Source: Paraburkholderia hospita
GTDB lineage: Bacteria; Pseudomonadota; Gammaproteobacteria; Burkholderiales; Burkholderiaceae
NCBI RefSeq assembly: GCF_002902965.1
Contig: NZ_CP026106.1
Span: 2,852,001-2,916,000 of the forward strand
Direction of reading: 5' to 3'
DNA: 64,000 nucleotides
Part shown: in pieces, positions 55,976-64,000 of the stretch
Position numbering within the stretch: position 1 is the first letter of the stretch
Layout: the number at the start of each line of letters is the position of its first letter
Notes under the pieces: model-generated
Database searches by the model: none
What the model was told of the DNA's origin: nothing
The model's input: the letters and a program-made list of their open reading frames with translations, nothing else
Made by a program: the position numbers and the translations under genes

Positions 55976-56911
55976 CTATCGCGTCACGACGCGCGGCTTC
56001 CCTCGTGCTTTGTCTTGCGCGTTGTCTTGCTTCATTTCCTTCGCCTGCGCTTCGAGCCAACGGCAGAACTGCTCGACGAGCGGCGCATTCGCCACCTCGC
56101 GCCGCGCGACCCACCAGTAACCGCGCGCATCGATGCGCGGTCCTTCCAGCGGCGTGACCAGCCGGCCTGACGCGAGTTCGTCATCGAGCAGCGGCATTGG
56201 ACCGAGCGCGACGCCCAGCCCATCGACGGCCGCTTGCAAGGCCAGATAGAAATGGTCGAACGACTGTTTCTTGCGGCACTTCGCCTTGACGCCCGCTGCC
56301 TGCAACCAGTGATGCCACGCGTCCGGCCGCGTATCCGAATGCAGCAGCACATGGCGCGCGAGATCGTCGGCGGTGTGGATGGGCAGGCGTTGCAGCAGCG
56401 CCGGACTGCACACGGGAATCTCGCTTTCGTCGAGGAACTGACCGCTCGCGCAATTCGGCCAGTGCGCGGGCCCGCGCCGCACGGCGACGTCGAAACTGTC
56501 GAGCATCTCCACAGGCTCGTTCGATGTCGCGAGCCTCAGCTCGACGTTCGGCGCCATCCGCTGAAACTGCGACAGACGCGGCAACAGCCACTTCATCGCG
56601 AACGTGGGCAGCGCATTCACGCGCAGCACATGCACGACGCCCGTGTCGCGCAACTGGTCGGTCGCGGTAGCGATGCTGTCGAACGCGTCCTGCACCTTCG
56701 ACAGATAACGCCGGCCATCTTCCGTGAGCCGCACGCGCTTGCCGTTGCGATGAAACACCTGCACACCGACCCACGCCTCGAACGCAGCCACCTGCCGGCT
56801 GATTGCACCGTGCGTCACATGGAGTTCATCGGCGGCTGCCGTGAAGCTGTTGTGCCGGGCCGCGGCCTCGAAGGCGCGCAGCGCCGGAAAAGGGGGAAGC
56901 TTGCGGTTCAT
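55976..56911 (-). CDS. LysR-family regulator, GcvA-like
   Basis: This 311-residue LysR regulator begins MNRKLPPFPALRAFEAAARHNSFTAAADELHVTHGAISRQV, the N-terminus of the GcvA-like branch, with a substrate-binding domain behind it. It is divergent to the chromate transporter pair with 98 bp between the starts, and is the natural candidate to control it, although that link is inferred. Confidence 0.9.
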   Translation of the reverse strand: MNRKLPPFPALRAFEAAARHNSFTAAADELHVTHGAISRQVAAFEAWVGVQVFHRNGKRVRLTEDGRRYLSKVQDAFDSIATATDQLRDTGVVHVLRVNALPTFAMKWLLPRLSQFQRMAPNVELRLATSNEPVEMLDSFDVAVRRGPAHWPNCASGQFLDESEIPVCSPALLQRLPIHTADDLARHVLLHSDTRPDAWHHWLQAAGVKAKCRKKQSFDHFYLALQAAVDGLGVALGPMPLLDDELASGRLVTPLEGPRIDARGYWWVARREVANAPLVEQFCRWLEAQAKEMKQDNAQDKARGKPRVVTR

Positions 56912-57009
56912 CCTTGTGATTCTAGATCACAAAGACTTGCCCAAGAAATCGTTTTGAGCGATCGGCAAACGGCGTTAACCTTCACGGCTTGTACTGGATA
57001 GTGAACGTC

Positions 57010-57618
57010 ATGGATCAGCACCCCGACGCGCCGGAGCACGCGCCCGCTCCGACCACGCGCGAAATCTTCATGGGCTTTCTGGGCCTCGGCCTGACGTCGT
57101 TCGGCGGCGCGCTGCCGCTCGCGCGGCGGACCATCGTCGACCGGCACCGCTGGCTTACGGCCGCCGAATTCACCGATCTGCTCGGCCTGTGCCAGTTCCT
57201 GCCGGGCGGTAATGTGATCAATCTGTCGGTGGCGCTCGGCATGCGCTTTCGGGGTTTGCGCGGCGCGCTCGCTGGCATTCTCGGTCTGATCGCCGGGCCG
57301 TCGCTGGTCGTGATCGCGCTCGGCGTGCTCTACGAGCACACGCAGAACGATCCGCACATCAAGCATCTGTTCGCCGGACTGGCGGCATCTGCGGCGGGAT
57401 TGCTGGTCGCGATGGCCGTCAAGATCCTGATGCCGTTGCGCCACGATCCGCGTGCCGCGGCGATCGCCGCGCTCGGCTTCGTCGCGATTGCGCTGCTGCG
57501 CTTCCCGCTGCTGCCGACGATGCTCGTGCTGACGCCGCTCAGCATCTTCCTCGCGTCGCGCGTGGCCAAAGCCGAAGCGGCTGCCGCGTCGTCACAGCCG
57601 AACGAGGTGTCGAAATGA
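57010..57618 (+). CDS. Chromate transporter, N-terminal half protein
   Basis: This 202-residue membrane protein is a short-chain CHR-family subunit with the LGLTSFGGALPLARR motif and five or six hydrophobic segments (QFLPGGNVINLSVALG near 80). Two such proteins form one chromate efflux system. It overlaps the second half by 4 nt (ATGA at 57615). The ATG at 57010 is chosen; GTG at 57001 is an alternative. Confidence 0.88.
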   Translation: MDQHPDAPEHAPAPTTREIFMGFLGLGLTSFGGALPLARRTIVDRHRWLTAAEFTDLLGLCQFLPGGNVINLSVALGMRFRGLRGALAGILGLIAGPSLVVIALGVLYEHTQNDPHIKHLFAGLAASAAGLLVAMAVKILMPLRHDPRAAAIAALGFVAIALLRFPLLPTMLVLTPLSIFLASRVAKAEAAAASSQPNEVSK

Positions 57619-58145
57619 TGGAAACGCTGATCGCTCTTGCCGTCATCTTCAGCCAGCTGTCGCTGCTCGCTTTCGGCGGCGGCAATACGATCCTGCCGGA
57701 GATGCAGCGGCAGGTCGTCGAAGTGCATCACTGGATGCCCGCCAGCGAGTTCAGCGCGCTGTTCGCGCTCGCGCAGGCCGCGCCCGGTCCGAACATGATG
57801 GTCGTGACGCTGGTCGGCTGGCACGTAGCGGGCTGGGCGGGAATGCTGGTGACATCGGTGGCGAAGTTCGGGCCGTCGTCCATCGTGACGATTCTCGCGA
57901 TGCACGCGTGGAACCGCTTCAAGGACCGTCCGTGGCGGCGCGTCGCGCAGAAAGGTCTGCTGCCCGTGACGGCGGGGCTGGTCGCGGCGAGCGCGATGCT
58001 GATCGCGCAGTCGTCGGATACGTCGTGGCTCGCATGGGTCATTACAGGCGCATGCACGGTGCTCGCGTTCAAGACGCGTATTCACCCGTTGTGGTTGCTG
58101 GGAGGCGGGGCGGTTGTGGGGCTTGTTGGGCTGGCGTACGTGTGA
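57615..58145 (+). CDS. Chromate transporter, C-terminal half protein
   Basis: This 176-residue CHR-family protein has FGGGNTILPEMQRQVV near 20 and the AAPGPNMMVVTLVGW block near 55. It pairs with the upstream gene to make a heteromeric chromate exporter. The stop at 58145 lies 51 bp before the palindromic repeat copy B. Confidence 0.88.
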   Translation: MMETLIALAVIFSQLSLLAFGGGNTILPEMQRQVVEVHHWMPASEFSALFALAQAAPGPNMMVVTLVGWHVAGWAGMLVTSVAKFGPSSIVTILAMHAWNRFKDRPWRRVAQKGLLPVTAGLVAASAMLIAQSSDTSWLAWVITGACTVLAFKTRIHPLWLLGGGAVVGLVGLAYV

Positions 58146-58782
58146 AGTGAATGCGCTATATCGGCATGGGAGTTATGTCTTGACGCTTTGGTTTGGTTTG
58201 CTTGTGTTTTCGCTGGCATCCGCGTTATGTCTTCGTGCTTCACGCGTCGCCCCTGTGCGGGGCGGCACCTACTTTTCTTTGCCGCCGCAAAGAAAAGTAG
58301 GCAAAAGAAAGCGGCTAACACCGCCAACATTTCTTCTTGCCTGAGGGCCCCCAACCGGTCCCACACTTCACACGGCAACCACGTGACTCATGTTTGTTGC
58401 CAACGCTTTGAATTGACGCCTCACCCGCTTCGCACACCCGCACCAGAGCTGGCGGCAGCGAATGGTTTGCGCCGCCCAGGTGGCAAACTGTGTGTAGGCT
58501 TTCGTGCCATTCGCGCATCACTCCGGACTGGGTAGCAGATCGGTGTTTCTGGTAAGAGCGCTAACCTGTGCGGTACGACAACCTACACATAGTTTGCCAC
58601 CTGGGCGGCGGTGGAATATCTGGCACGGCGTGCTGTGACGCGGGTAGATGAAGCGGGTGAGGCGTATAGAGAGAACGTTGGCAACGCACGCGAACAGGTT
58701 CGCCGCCGTGCGAAGCGTGGGACCGGTTGGGGGCCCTCAGGCAAACACTAGAACTGGCGGTGTTAGCCGCTTTCTTTTGCCT

Positions 58783-59906
58783 GGCGGTTTCAAGGATCAA
58801 GTGCAACACTTCATTTAGGATGTGTTGCATGGGACAAAAATACGAACACCTTGGTGCCGAGGAGCGCGGTGCTATCTTTGCAATGAAGCAGGAGAACAAG
58901 AGTACGCGGGAGATTGCACGTGTGTTACGGCGTTCGCCAGCCACGATCAGCCGTGAACTCAGGCGCAATGGCTGGAAGCCGGATCATGAGCGAGGTCCAA
59001 TGGGACGTCCCACCATCGCCGGCGGCTACAATGCAGCGAATGCGGGCCGCCGGGCGGCAAGGCTGCGGCGCAAGCCGCGCTGTGAGCGCAAGCTGCATCC
59101 TGACGGAACATTGTGGCCCGAGGTACGTCAATACCTGGAGGCGGGCCTCTCGCCTGAGCAGGTGTGCGCCCAACTCGAACGTGTGCATCCCGAAGAACCC
59201 GCCTTGAACGTCTCGCACGAAACGATCTACCACGCCATCTATGCTGCGCCACGTGGCGCATTGCGGCGTGAACTGGTTGCGCTGCTCAGACAGGGGCGTA
59301 GCACGCGCAAGCCGCGCACACGCGGGCAGGACCGGCGTGGGAAGCTCGTCGACATGGTGAGCATTCATGTGCGCCCGCCCGAGGCCAACGACCGGTTGAT
59401 TCCGGGACACTGGGAAGGCGATCTGATCAAGGGTGCGGGCAACCGTTCGGCCGTGGGGACCCTGATTGATCGCAGCACCCTGTTCGTGATGCTGGTGAAG
59501 ATTGATGGCAGCACCGCCGAGGCGGCGCTTGATGCCTACAGTGCGGCGTTCGCGCCGCTGCCGGCAGAACTGCGCCAGACCCTGACGTACGACCAGGGCA
59601 AGGAAATGGCAGAACATAAAAAGCTTGCCGAGGCCACCGGTATCCGTATCTACTTCTGCGATCCGCACAGCCCCTGGCAACGCGGTATCTGCGAGAACAC
59701 CAATGGTCTGCTGCGCCAGTACCTGCCCAAAGGCACAGACCTCTCCGTGTTCTCGCAGCGCCAGCTCGACCTGATCGCGATGCGCATGAACATCCGTCCG
59801 CGCAAGACGCTCGGCTGGAAGACCCCTGCAGAAGCTTTTATGGAAAAATGCGCGGAACAGGATATTGCGATCAACCCCGCTGTTGCACTTAGCCTTTGAA
59901 ACCGCC
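58783..59906 (+). mobile_element. Complete IS30-family insertion sequence
   Basis: This 1124-bp element is bounded by inverted repeats of about 26 bp beginning GGCGGTTTCAA and continuing to AAGTGCAACA, with a few mismatches. A 3-bp target duplication CCT lies at 58780-58782 and 59907-59909. It holds one intact transposase gene and interrupts palindromic repeat copy B, whose uninterrupted form is seen in copy A. Confidence 0.93.
58829..59899 (+). CDS. IS30-family transposase
   Basis: This 356-residue transposase has an N-terminal HTH region (LGAEERGAIFAMKQENKSTREIARVLRRSPATISREL) and an rve-type DDE core: Asp in IPGHWEGDLIKG, Asp in LTYDQGKEM, Glu in ICENTNGLLRQYLPKG. The frame runs without interruption to a stop inside the right inverted repeat region, so the element may be active. 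AGGA precedes the ATG at 58829; an ATG at 58820 is also in frame. Confidence 0.95.
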   Translation: MGQKYEHLGAEERGAIFAMKQENKSTREIARVLRRSPATISRELRRNGWKPDHERGPMGRPTIAGGYNAANAGRRAARLRRKPRCERKLHPDGTLWPEVRQYLEAGLSPEQVCAQLERVHPEEPALNVSHETIYHAIYAAPRGALRRELVALLRQGRSTRKPRTRGQDRRGKLVDMVSIHVRPPEANDRLIPGHWEGDLIKGAGNRSAVGTLIDRSTLFVMLVKIDGSTAEAALDAYSAAFAPLPAELRQTLTYDQGKEMAEHKKLAEATGIRIYFCDPHSPWQRGICENTNGLLRQYLPKGTDLSVFSQRQLDLIAMRMNIRPRKTLGWKTPAEAFMEKCAEQDIAINPAVALSL

Positions 59907-60119
59907 CCTACTTTTCTTTGCGGCGGCAAAGAAAAGTAGGTGCCGCCCCGCACAGGGGCGACGCTTGAACGGCAAACACCGTAACGCGGATGCCAGCGCA
60001 AACGCAAGCAAACTCCGCAGCGGCAGGCCGACTTCAACCCGGCGCAGATGACAGCGCACATGGTCAAAGCCCTGCACGACCGCTCACGTTGTGCCAGGCC
60101 CCCGATCCCGCACAAACCC

Positions 60120-61646
60120 CTACTGAAACGCCACTTCCGCAAAACTCCGCAGCTTCCGGCTATGCAGCTTGTGCAAGCCGTTGGTGCGCAGAATCTCCAT
60201 GGCCTTCACGCCAATCTGCAAGTGCTGATCGACCTGCGCGCGATAGAACTGGTCGGCCATGCCCGGCAGCTTCAGTTCGCCGTGCAAGGGCTTGTCCGAC
60301 ACGCACAGCAAGGTGCCGTAAGGCACGCGAAACCGGAACCCATTCGCGGCGATAGTCGCGCTTTCCATATCGAGCGCAATAGCCCGGCTTTGCGACAGAC
60401 GCAGCACCGGCTCGCGATGATCGCGCAATTCCCAGTTCCGGTTATCGACGCTCGCCACCGTACCCGTGCGCATCACGCGTTTGAGTTCGGCGCCGTCGAG
60501 CTGCGTGACCTGCGCCACCCCTCGTTCGAGCGCAACCTGCACTTCGGCCAAAGCCGGAATCGGCACCCACAGCGGCAGATCGTCGTCGAGCACGTGATCC
60601 TCGCGCACATAGCCGTGCGCAAGCACGTAGTCGCCAAGACGCTGCGTATTGCGTAGCCCCGCGCAGTGCCCAAGCATGATCCACGCATGCGGACGCAGCA
60701 CGGCGATGTGATCGGTGATCGTCTTCGCATTCGACGGGCCGACGCCGATATTGACCATCGTGATGCCGCTGCCGTCCGCGCGCTTCAGGTGATACGCGGG
60801 CATCTGCGGCAGGCGCGGCGGCGCATGGCCCTCGTCTTCCTGCTCGCCGAGATTCGCGTTGTACGTGATCACGTCGCCTGGCTCGACGAACGACGTGTAC
60901 TCGCTGCGGTACGCGCGCAGATCGGCGTCGTCGGTCTTCGTCATCATCGTGCGGCCAAGCTTCACGAACTCGTCGATATAGAACTGATAGTTCGTGTACA
61001 GCACGTAGTTCTGGCAATGCGTCGGCGAAGTCGCCGTGTAGTGCTTGAGCCGGTGCAGCGAAAAGTCGACCCGAGCCGCCGTGAAGAGCGCGAGCGGATG
61101 CGGCTCGCCCGGCAGCGGCTCGTACGTGCCGTTGACGATGCGGTCGTCGAGCAGCGCGAGATCGGGCGCGTCGAACACATCGCGCATCGCCAGCAGTCGT
61201 TCGCGATCCAGATCGCCTTCGAGGTGAATGCCTTCGGCGAACGCGAAGTGAATCGGAATTGGCTGGTCGGACACACCCACTTCGACCGAAACATGATGGT
61301 TCTTCACCAGCAGCCGCAATTGCTCGCGATAGTAATTGCCGAAGAGATCGGGCCGCGTCACCGTGGTTTCGAACACACCCGGACCCGCGACGAAGCCATA
61401 CGAGCGGCGCGAGTCGACATGCGTGTTGGTCTCCGTGCGCACGCGCACGAACGGATAGCAGGCGCGCACGCGCCGGTCGAACGGTTCGTTGCGGCGATAG
61501 CGCGCGAACGCATCGCGCAGGAACGACGTGTTCGCTTCATAGATGGCCGAGAGGCGCGTGACGGCGTCGGCTGCATCGCCGAAGGCCTCGGTCGGGAACG
61601 CGTTTGCGGGCATATGCACCGCGCGTTGACTGGTCTCGTAGTTCAT
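60120..61646 (-). CDS. amn: AMP nucleosidase
   Basis: This 508-residue protein matches AMP nucleosidase, which splits AMP to adenine and ribose-5-phosphate. It has a regulatory N-terminal domain and a phosphorylase-like C-terminal domain with ITMVNIGVGPSNAKTITDHI near 320 and IALDMESATIAANGFRFRVPYGTLLCVSD near 445. The ATG at 61646 follows GAGG. It is 107 bp from the end of repeat copy B. Confidence 0.93.
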   Translation of the reverse strand: MNYETSQRAVHMPANAFPTEAFGDAADAVTRLSAIYEANTSFLRDAFARYRRNEPFDRRVRACYPFVRVRTETNTHVDSRRSYGFVAGPGVFETTVTRPDLFGNYYREQLRLLVKNHHVSVEVGVSDQPIPIHFAFAEGIHLEGDLDRERLLAMRDVFDAPDLALLDDRIVNGTYEPLPGEPHPLALFTAARVDFSLHRLKHYTATSPTHCQNYVLYTNYQFYIDEFVKLGRTMMTKTDDADLRAYRSEYTSFVEPGDVITYNANLGEQEDEGHAPPRLPQMPAYHLKRADGSGITMVNIGVGPSNAKTITDHIAVLRPHAWIMLGHCAGLRNTQRLGDYVLAHGYVREDHVLDDDLPLWVPIPALAEVQVALERGVAQVTQLDGAELKRVMRTGTVASVDNRNWELRDHREPVLRLSQSRAIALDMESATIAANGFRFRVPYGTLLCVSDKPLHGELKLPGMADQFYRAQVDQHLQIGVKAMEILRTNGLHKLHSRKLRSFAEVAFQ

Positions 61647-61865
61647 CTTCGTTCGCCTCGATTGATGCAACGACATTACCACGGAACCCGTGCTTTTCGA
61701 TGAAGACGCGCCCGCGCATCGCGGGTTTGCGTGTTGTCGCGCACGCTGGGTTGCCCTTTCTGCAGGTCGCGCGGGAAGCGCGCAAAATAAGGCTATCGCC
61801 CGTTGTTCATGTCCGTGAGCAGCAGTGGATTTGCTAGAATTGGGCCACCTAATCGGAGAAACACC

Positions 61866-62273
61866 ATGAAGCCGCTCTTCCCCGTCGCCGTTGCGCTGAT
61901 GCTTGCCGTCAGCGGCGTCGCGATGGCTGCCCAGCCTGCCCCGTCCGCGCAAGAGGCGAAGGCAGCCGCAGACGCCCAAGCCGCCGCCAACGAACGGGCC
62001 GGCCTGCCGGATCTGAGAGCGATCAACCGCCCTGCGGCCGAAGTCAGCTCGAAAGTCGAGATCAACCAGCCGCGCACGCCGAGCTTCCACGAACGTAGCG
62101 GCAACGGCACCGAAATCACCGAGTACCGCGACAAGGGCAAGCCCGTCGAAATCGACGTGCGCTCGAACTTCGGCACGCGCTACCAGATGAGCGCGCCGAC
62201 CGATACGTCGCCGCGCGTGTACGAATCCGGCAAGCCGCCCGCGCGCCTGCCGTCCGTGAACCTGCATTACTGA
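61866..62273 (+). CDS. Small exported protein, DUF2782-like
   Basis: This 135-residue protein has a signal peptide (MKPLFPVAVALMLAVSGVAMA, residues 1-21) and a C-terminal region TEITEYRDKGKPVEIDVRSNFGTRYQ typical of DUF2782 proteins. Those proteins lie near polA and thrB in many beta- and gamma-proteobacteria, as here. The function is unknown. GGAG precedes the ATG at 61866. Confidence 0.82.
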   Translation: MKPLFPVAVALMLAVSGVAMAAQPAPSAQEAKAAADAQAAANERAGLPDLRAINRPAAEVSSKVEINQPRTPSFHERSGNGTEITEYRDKGKPVEIDVRSNFGTRYQMSAPTDTSPRVYESGKPPARLPSVNLHY

Positions 62274-62280
62274 TCGCCCC

Positions 62281-62317
62281 AAGCCGGCGCGCTGCCTTTG
62301 CGGGTGCGCGCCGGCTT
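62281..62317. terminator. Hairpin between DUF2782-like gene and thrB
   Basis: AAGCCGGCGCG and CGCGCCGGCTT form a perfect 11-bp stem. There is no T-run, so it may be a weak or Rho-assisted terminator or an RNA processing site. Confidence 0.5.
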
Positions 62318-62440
62318 GCTTCAAGCCGATCCGCCGGCCCAAACGAGTCCAGCGTGGATCGCAACAACGCTTTCAGCCCGCTTTCCCCGACCTCGTACTG
62401 GCGTAACGCCAGCCGATCAACCTGATCCGACGCCCCACGC

Positions 62441-63412
62441 ATGGCCGTATTCACCGCTGTCACCGAAGCCCAACTCGCAGATTGGATGCGCCACTACGAT
62501 CTCGGCGAAGTCGTCGAGTTTCGGGGCATTACATCCGGTATCGAGAACAGCAATTTCTTTCTGACGACCACGCGCGGCGAGTACGTCCTCACGATCTTCG
62601 AAAAGCTCACGGCGCAGCAACTGCCGTTCTATCTCGATCTGATGCGCCATCTGGCGTCGCACCGCGTGCCCGTGCCGGACCCGATGCCGCGCGACGACGG
62701 CGCGCTGTTCGGCATGCTCAACGGCAAGCCCGCGACCATCGTCACGAAGCTCGACGGCGCGCCGGAACTCACGCCCGGCGTCGCGCACTGCGTCGAAGTG
62801 GGGCAGATGCTCGCACGTCTGCATCTGGCGGGACGCGACTTCGCGCATCACCAGCCGAATCTGCGCAGCCTGCCGTGGTGGCAGGAGACGGTGCCGGGCA
62901 TCGTGCCGTTTTTGACGGACGCGCAGCGCACGCTGATCACGGAAGAACTCGCGCATCAACAGGCGTTCTTCGCGTCGGCGGATTATGCGTCGCTGCCCGA
63001 AGGCCCGTGCCATTGCGATCTGTTCCGCGACAACGTGCTGTTCGCGCATGCCGCGCCCGGCACGCATCATGAAGTGGAACTCGGCGGCTTCTTCGACTTT
63101 TATTTCGCAGGCTGCGACAAGTGGCTCTTCGACGTCGCCGTGACCGTCAACGACTGGTGCGTCGACCTCGCGACCGGCAAACTCGACGACGCGCGCGTCG
63201 ACGCGCTGTTGCGCGCGTATCAGACCGTGCGCCCGTTCACTCCCGCCGAAAACCGGCACTGGAGCGACATGTTGCGCGCGGGCGCGTACCGTTTCTGGGT
63301 GTCGCGCCTGTATGATTTCCATATGCCGCGCGCCGCCGAACTGCTCAAGCCGCACGATCCGGGTCATTTCGAGCGCATCCTGCGCGAGCGCCTTGCGGGC
63401 GCCGCACTCTAG
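62441..63412 (+). CDS. thrB: Homoserine kinase (ThrB, aminoglycoside-phosphotransferase fold)
   Basis: This 323-residue protein belongs to the APH-fold ThrB group rather than the GHMP-type ThrB. It has the N-terminal [15 protein letters not shown], the catalytic [12 protein letters not shown] near 188 and the metal-binding [10 protein letters not shown] near 212. It phosphorylates homoserine in threonine synthesis. It follows the DUF2782-like gene and precedes a membrane protein, a context found in related species. Confidence 0.93.
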   Translation: MAVFTAVTEAQLADWMRHYDLGEVVEFRGITSGIENSNFFLTTTRGEYVLTIFEKLTAQQLPFYLDLMRHLASHRVPVPDPMPRDDGALFGMLNGKPATIVTKLDGAPELTPGVAHCVEVGQMLARLHLAGRDFAHHQPNLRSLPWWQETVPGIVPFLTDAQRTLITEELAHQQAFFASADYASLPEGPCHCDLFRDNVLFAHAAPGTHHEVELGGFFDFYFAGCDKWLFDVAVTVNDWCVDLATGKLDDARVDALLRAYQTVRPFTPAENRHWSDMLRAGAYRFWVSRLYDFHMPRAAELLKPHDPGHFERILRERLAGAAL

Positions 63413-63432
63413 ACCCTAGGCATCCATACCTC

Positions 63433-64000
63433 ATGCAACTGATCGAAGTTCCGGCGAAAACCGGCTATGTGTGGTTCCGGCAAGGCATCTGGCTGTTTCG
63501 CAGGAACCCGCTCGCATTTCTGACGCTGTTCTTCGCGTACCTGCTCGCGATGACGGCGATCTCGCTGATTCCCATCATCGGCGGCGTGCTGCCGCTCATG
63601 TTGATTCCAGGCATTGCCGTCGGCTTCATGTCGGCATGCCGCGATACGATCGCCGGCAAGCCAGTGCTGCCCACCATTCTTGTCGACGGTTTCCGCTCGT
63701 ACGGCGGCCAGGTGTCGAAGCGCCTGCTGCTGCTCGGCGTGCTGTACATCATCGCGATGGCGATCGTGCTGATGGGTTCCGCGCTCGCGGACGGCGGCAT
63801 GCTGCTGCGTCTGATGATCAGCGGCGAATCGATGCAGCCGGAAGCCGTCGCCAATAGCGATATACCCCTCGCCGTGCTGACGGCGCTCGCGTTCTACGTG
63901 CCCGTCGCGATGCTGTTCTGGTTCGCGCCCGTGCTCGCCGCGTGGCACGACGTGCCGACCATCAAGGCGATGTTCTTCAGTATCGTCAGTTGCTGGCGTA
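63433..64000 (+). CDS. BPSS1780-family membrane protein, 3' end outside window
   Basis: This partial reading frame of 189 residues begins MQLIEVPAKTGYVWFRQGIWLFRRNP and has several hydrophobic segments (LTLFFAYLLAMTAISLI, LPLMLIPGIAVGFMSA, LLLGVLYIIAMAIVL, and more). It matches the BPSS1780 family of Burkholderia membrane proteins of unknown function, often found near thrB. The window ends before the stop codon. Confidence 0.8.
   Translation, partial: MQLIEVPAKTGYVWFRQGIWLFRRNPLAFLTLFFAYLLAMTAISLIPIIGGVLPLMLIPGIAVGFMSACRDTIAGKPVLPTILVDGFRSYGGQVSKRLLLLGVLYIIAMAIVLMGSALADGGMLLRLMISGESMQPEAVANSDIPLAVLTALAFYVPVAMLFWFAPVLAAWHDVPTIKAMFFSIVSCWR

Larger units (their letters stand above)
58197..60012. 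repeat. Large palindromic intergenic repeat, copy B, split by IS30
   Basis: This copy has the same order of parts as copy A. It has the outer GCTGGCATCCGCG ends, the 15-bp CCTACTTTTCTTTGC hairpins (58268-58301, and 59907-59940 after the insertion), and the central 27-bp inverted repeat with one mismatch (58472-58498 and 58582-58608). Without the 1124-bp IS and its 3-bp target duplication it would be about 689 bp, close to the 694 bp of copy A. It lies immediately 3' of the chromate transporter pair. Confidence 0.88.

Noticed and set aside
61647..62342. N-terminal extension of the AMP nucleosidase frame
   Set aside because: It overlaps the DUF2782-like gene on the other strand and shows no family sequence. 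The family N-terminus and a ribosome binding site point to 61646.

Overview
The window is a 64 kb chromosomal segment from a beta-proteobacterium of the Burkholderiaceae, most like Paraburkholderia or Caballeronia. The evidence is the high GC content, the block rpsU-yqeY-dnaG-rpoD-tRNA beside tsaD, the polA/LOG/thrB neighbourhood, the long RpoD, and a large palindromic intergenic repeat that I associate with Paraburkholderia genomes. Genus is an inference; no 16S rRNA is present.

Positions 1-6.6 kb hold a catabolic cluster. A histidine-box membrane oxygenase, a MocE-type Rieske ferredoxin and a ferredoxin reductase form a MocDEF-like set. A TIM-barrel sugar isomerase follows, then a convergent LacI regulator and a short-chain dehydrogenase. 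The set fits O-demethylation and oxidation of a methylated inositol or rhizopine-like compound. Positions 6.6-13.8 kb hold an AT-rich non-coding stretch, a phasin, a TetR regulator facing a GST/VOC pair, a PanE-like reductase, an epoxide-hydrolase-like enzyme and an MFS transporter.

Positions 13.9-23.6 kb form an outer-membrane island. On the minus strand are a GT4, two tandem GT9 (heptosyltransferase family) genes, another glycosyltransferase, an LptD homologue and a small hypothetical gene. A BamA homologue lies on the plus strand. Neither lptD nor bamA has its usual neighbours, so both look like second copies tied to LPS assembly.

Positions 23.7-29.2 kb are regulatory: a response regulator lacking the phospho-acceptor Asp, a BaeSR two-component system, a minimal H-NS-type protein, and a divergent pair of an HTH regulator and an unknown protein. 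A large acyl-CoA dehydrogenase, an AraC regulator and a SWIM zinc-finger protein follow.

Positions 34.3-47.4 kb are core genome: tRNA(CAU), rpoD, dnaG, yqeY, rpsU, a BaiN-like flavoprotein, tsaD, folE2, dxs, ispA and xseB. Positions 47.7-58.1 kb carry an orphan Rieske oxygenase, a sulfurtransferase, a Tat-type dienelactone hydrolase, NDH-2, polA, a LOG protein, a LysR regulator and a split chromate transporter. The window ends with AMP nucleosidase, a DUF2782-like protein, thrB and a truncated membrane protein.

Two copies of a roughly 690-bp imperfect palindromic element lie 3' of tsaD and 3' of the chromate transporter. The second copy is interrupted by a complete IS30-family element that landed exactly at the base of one of its hairpins.
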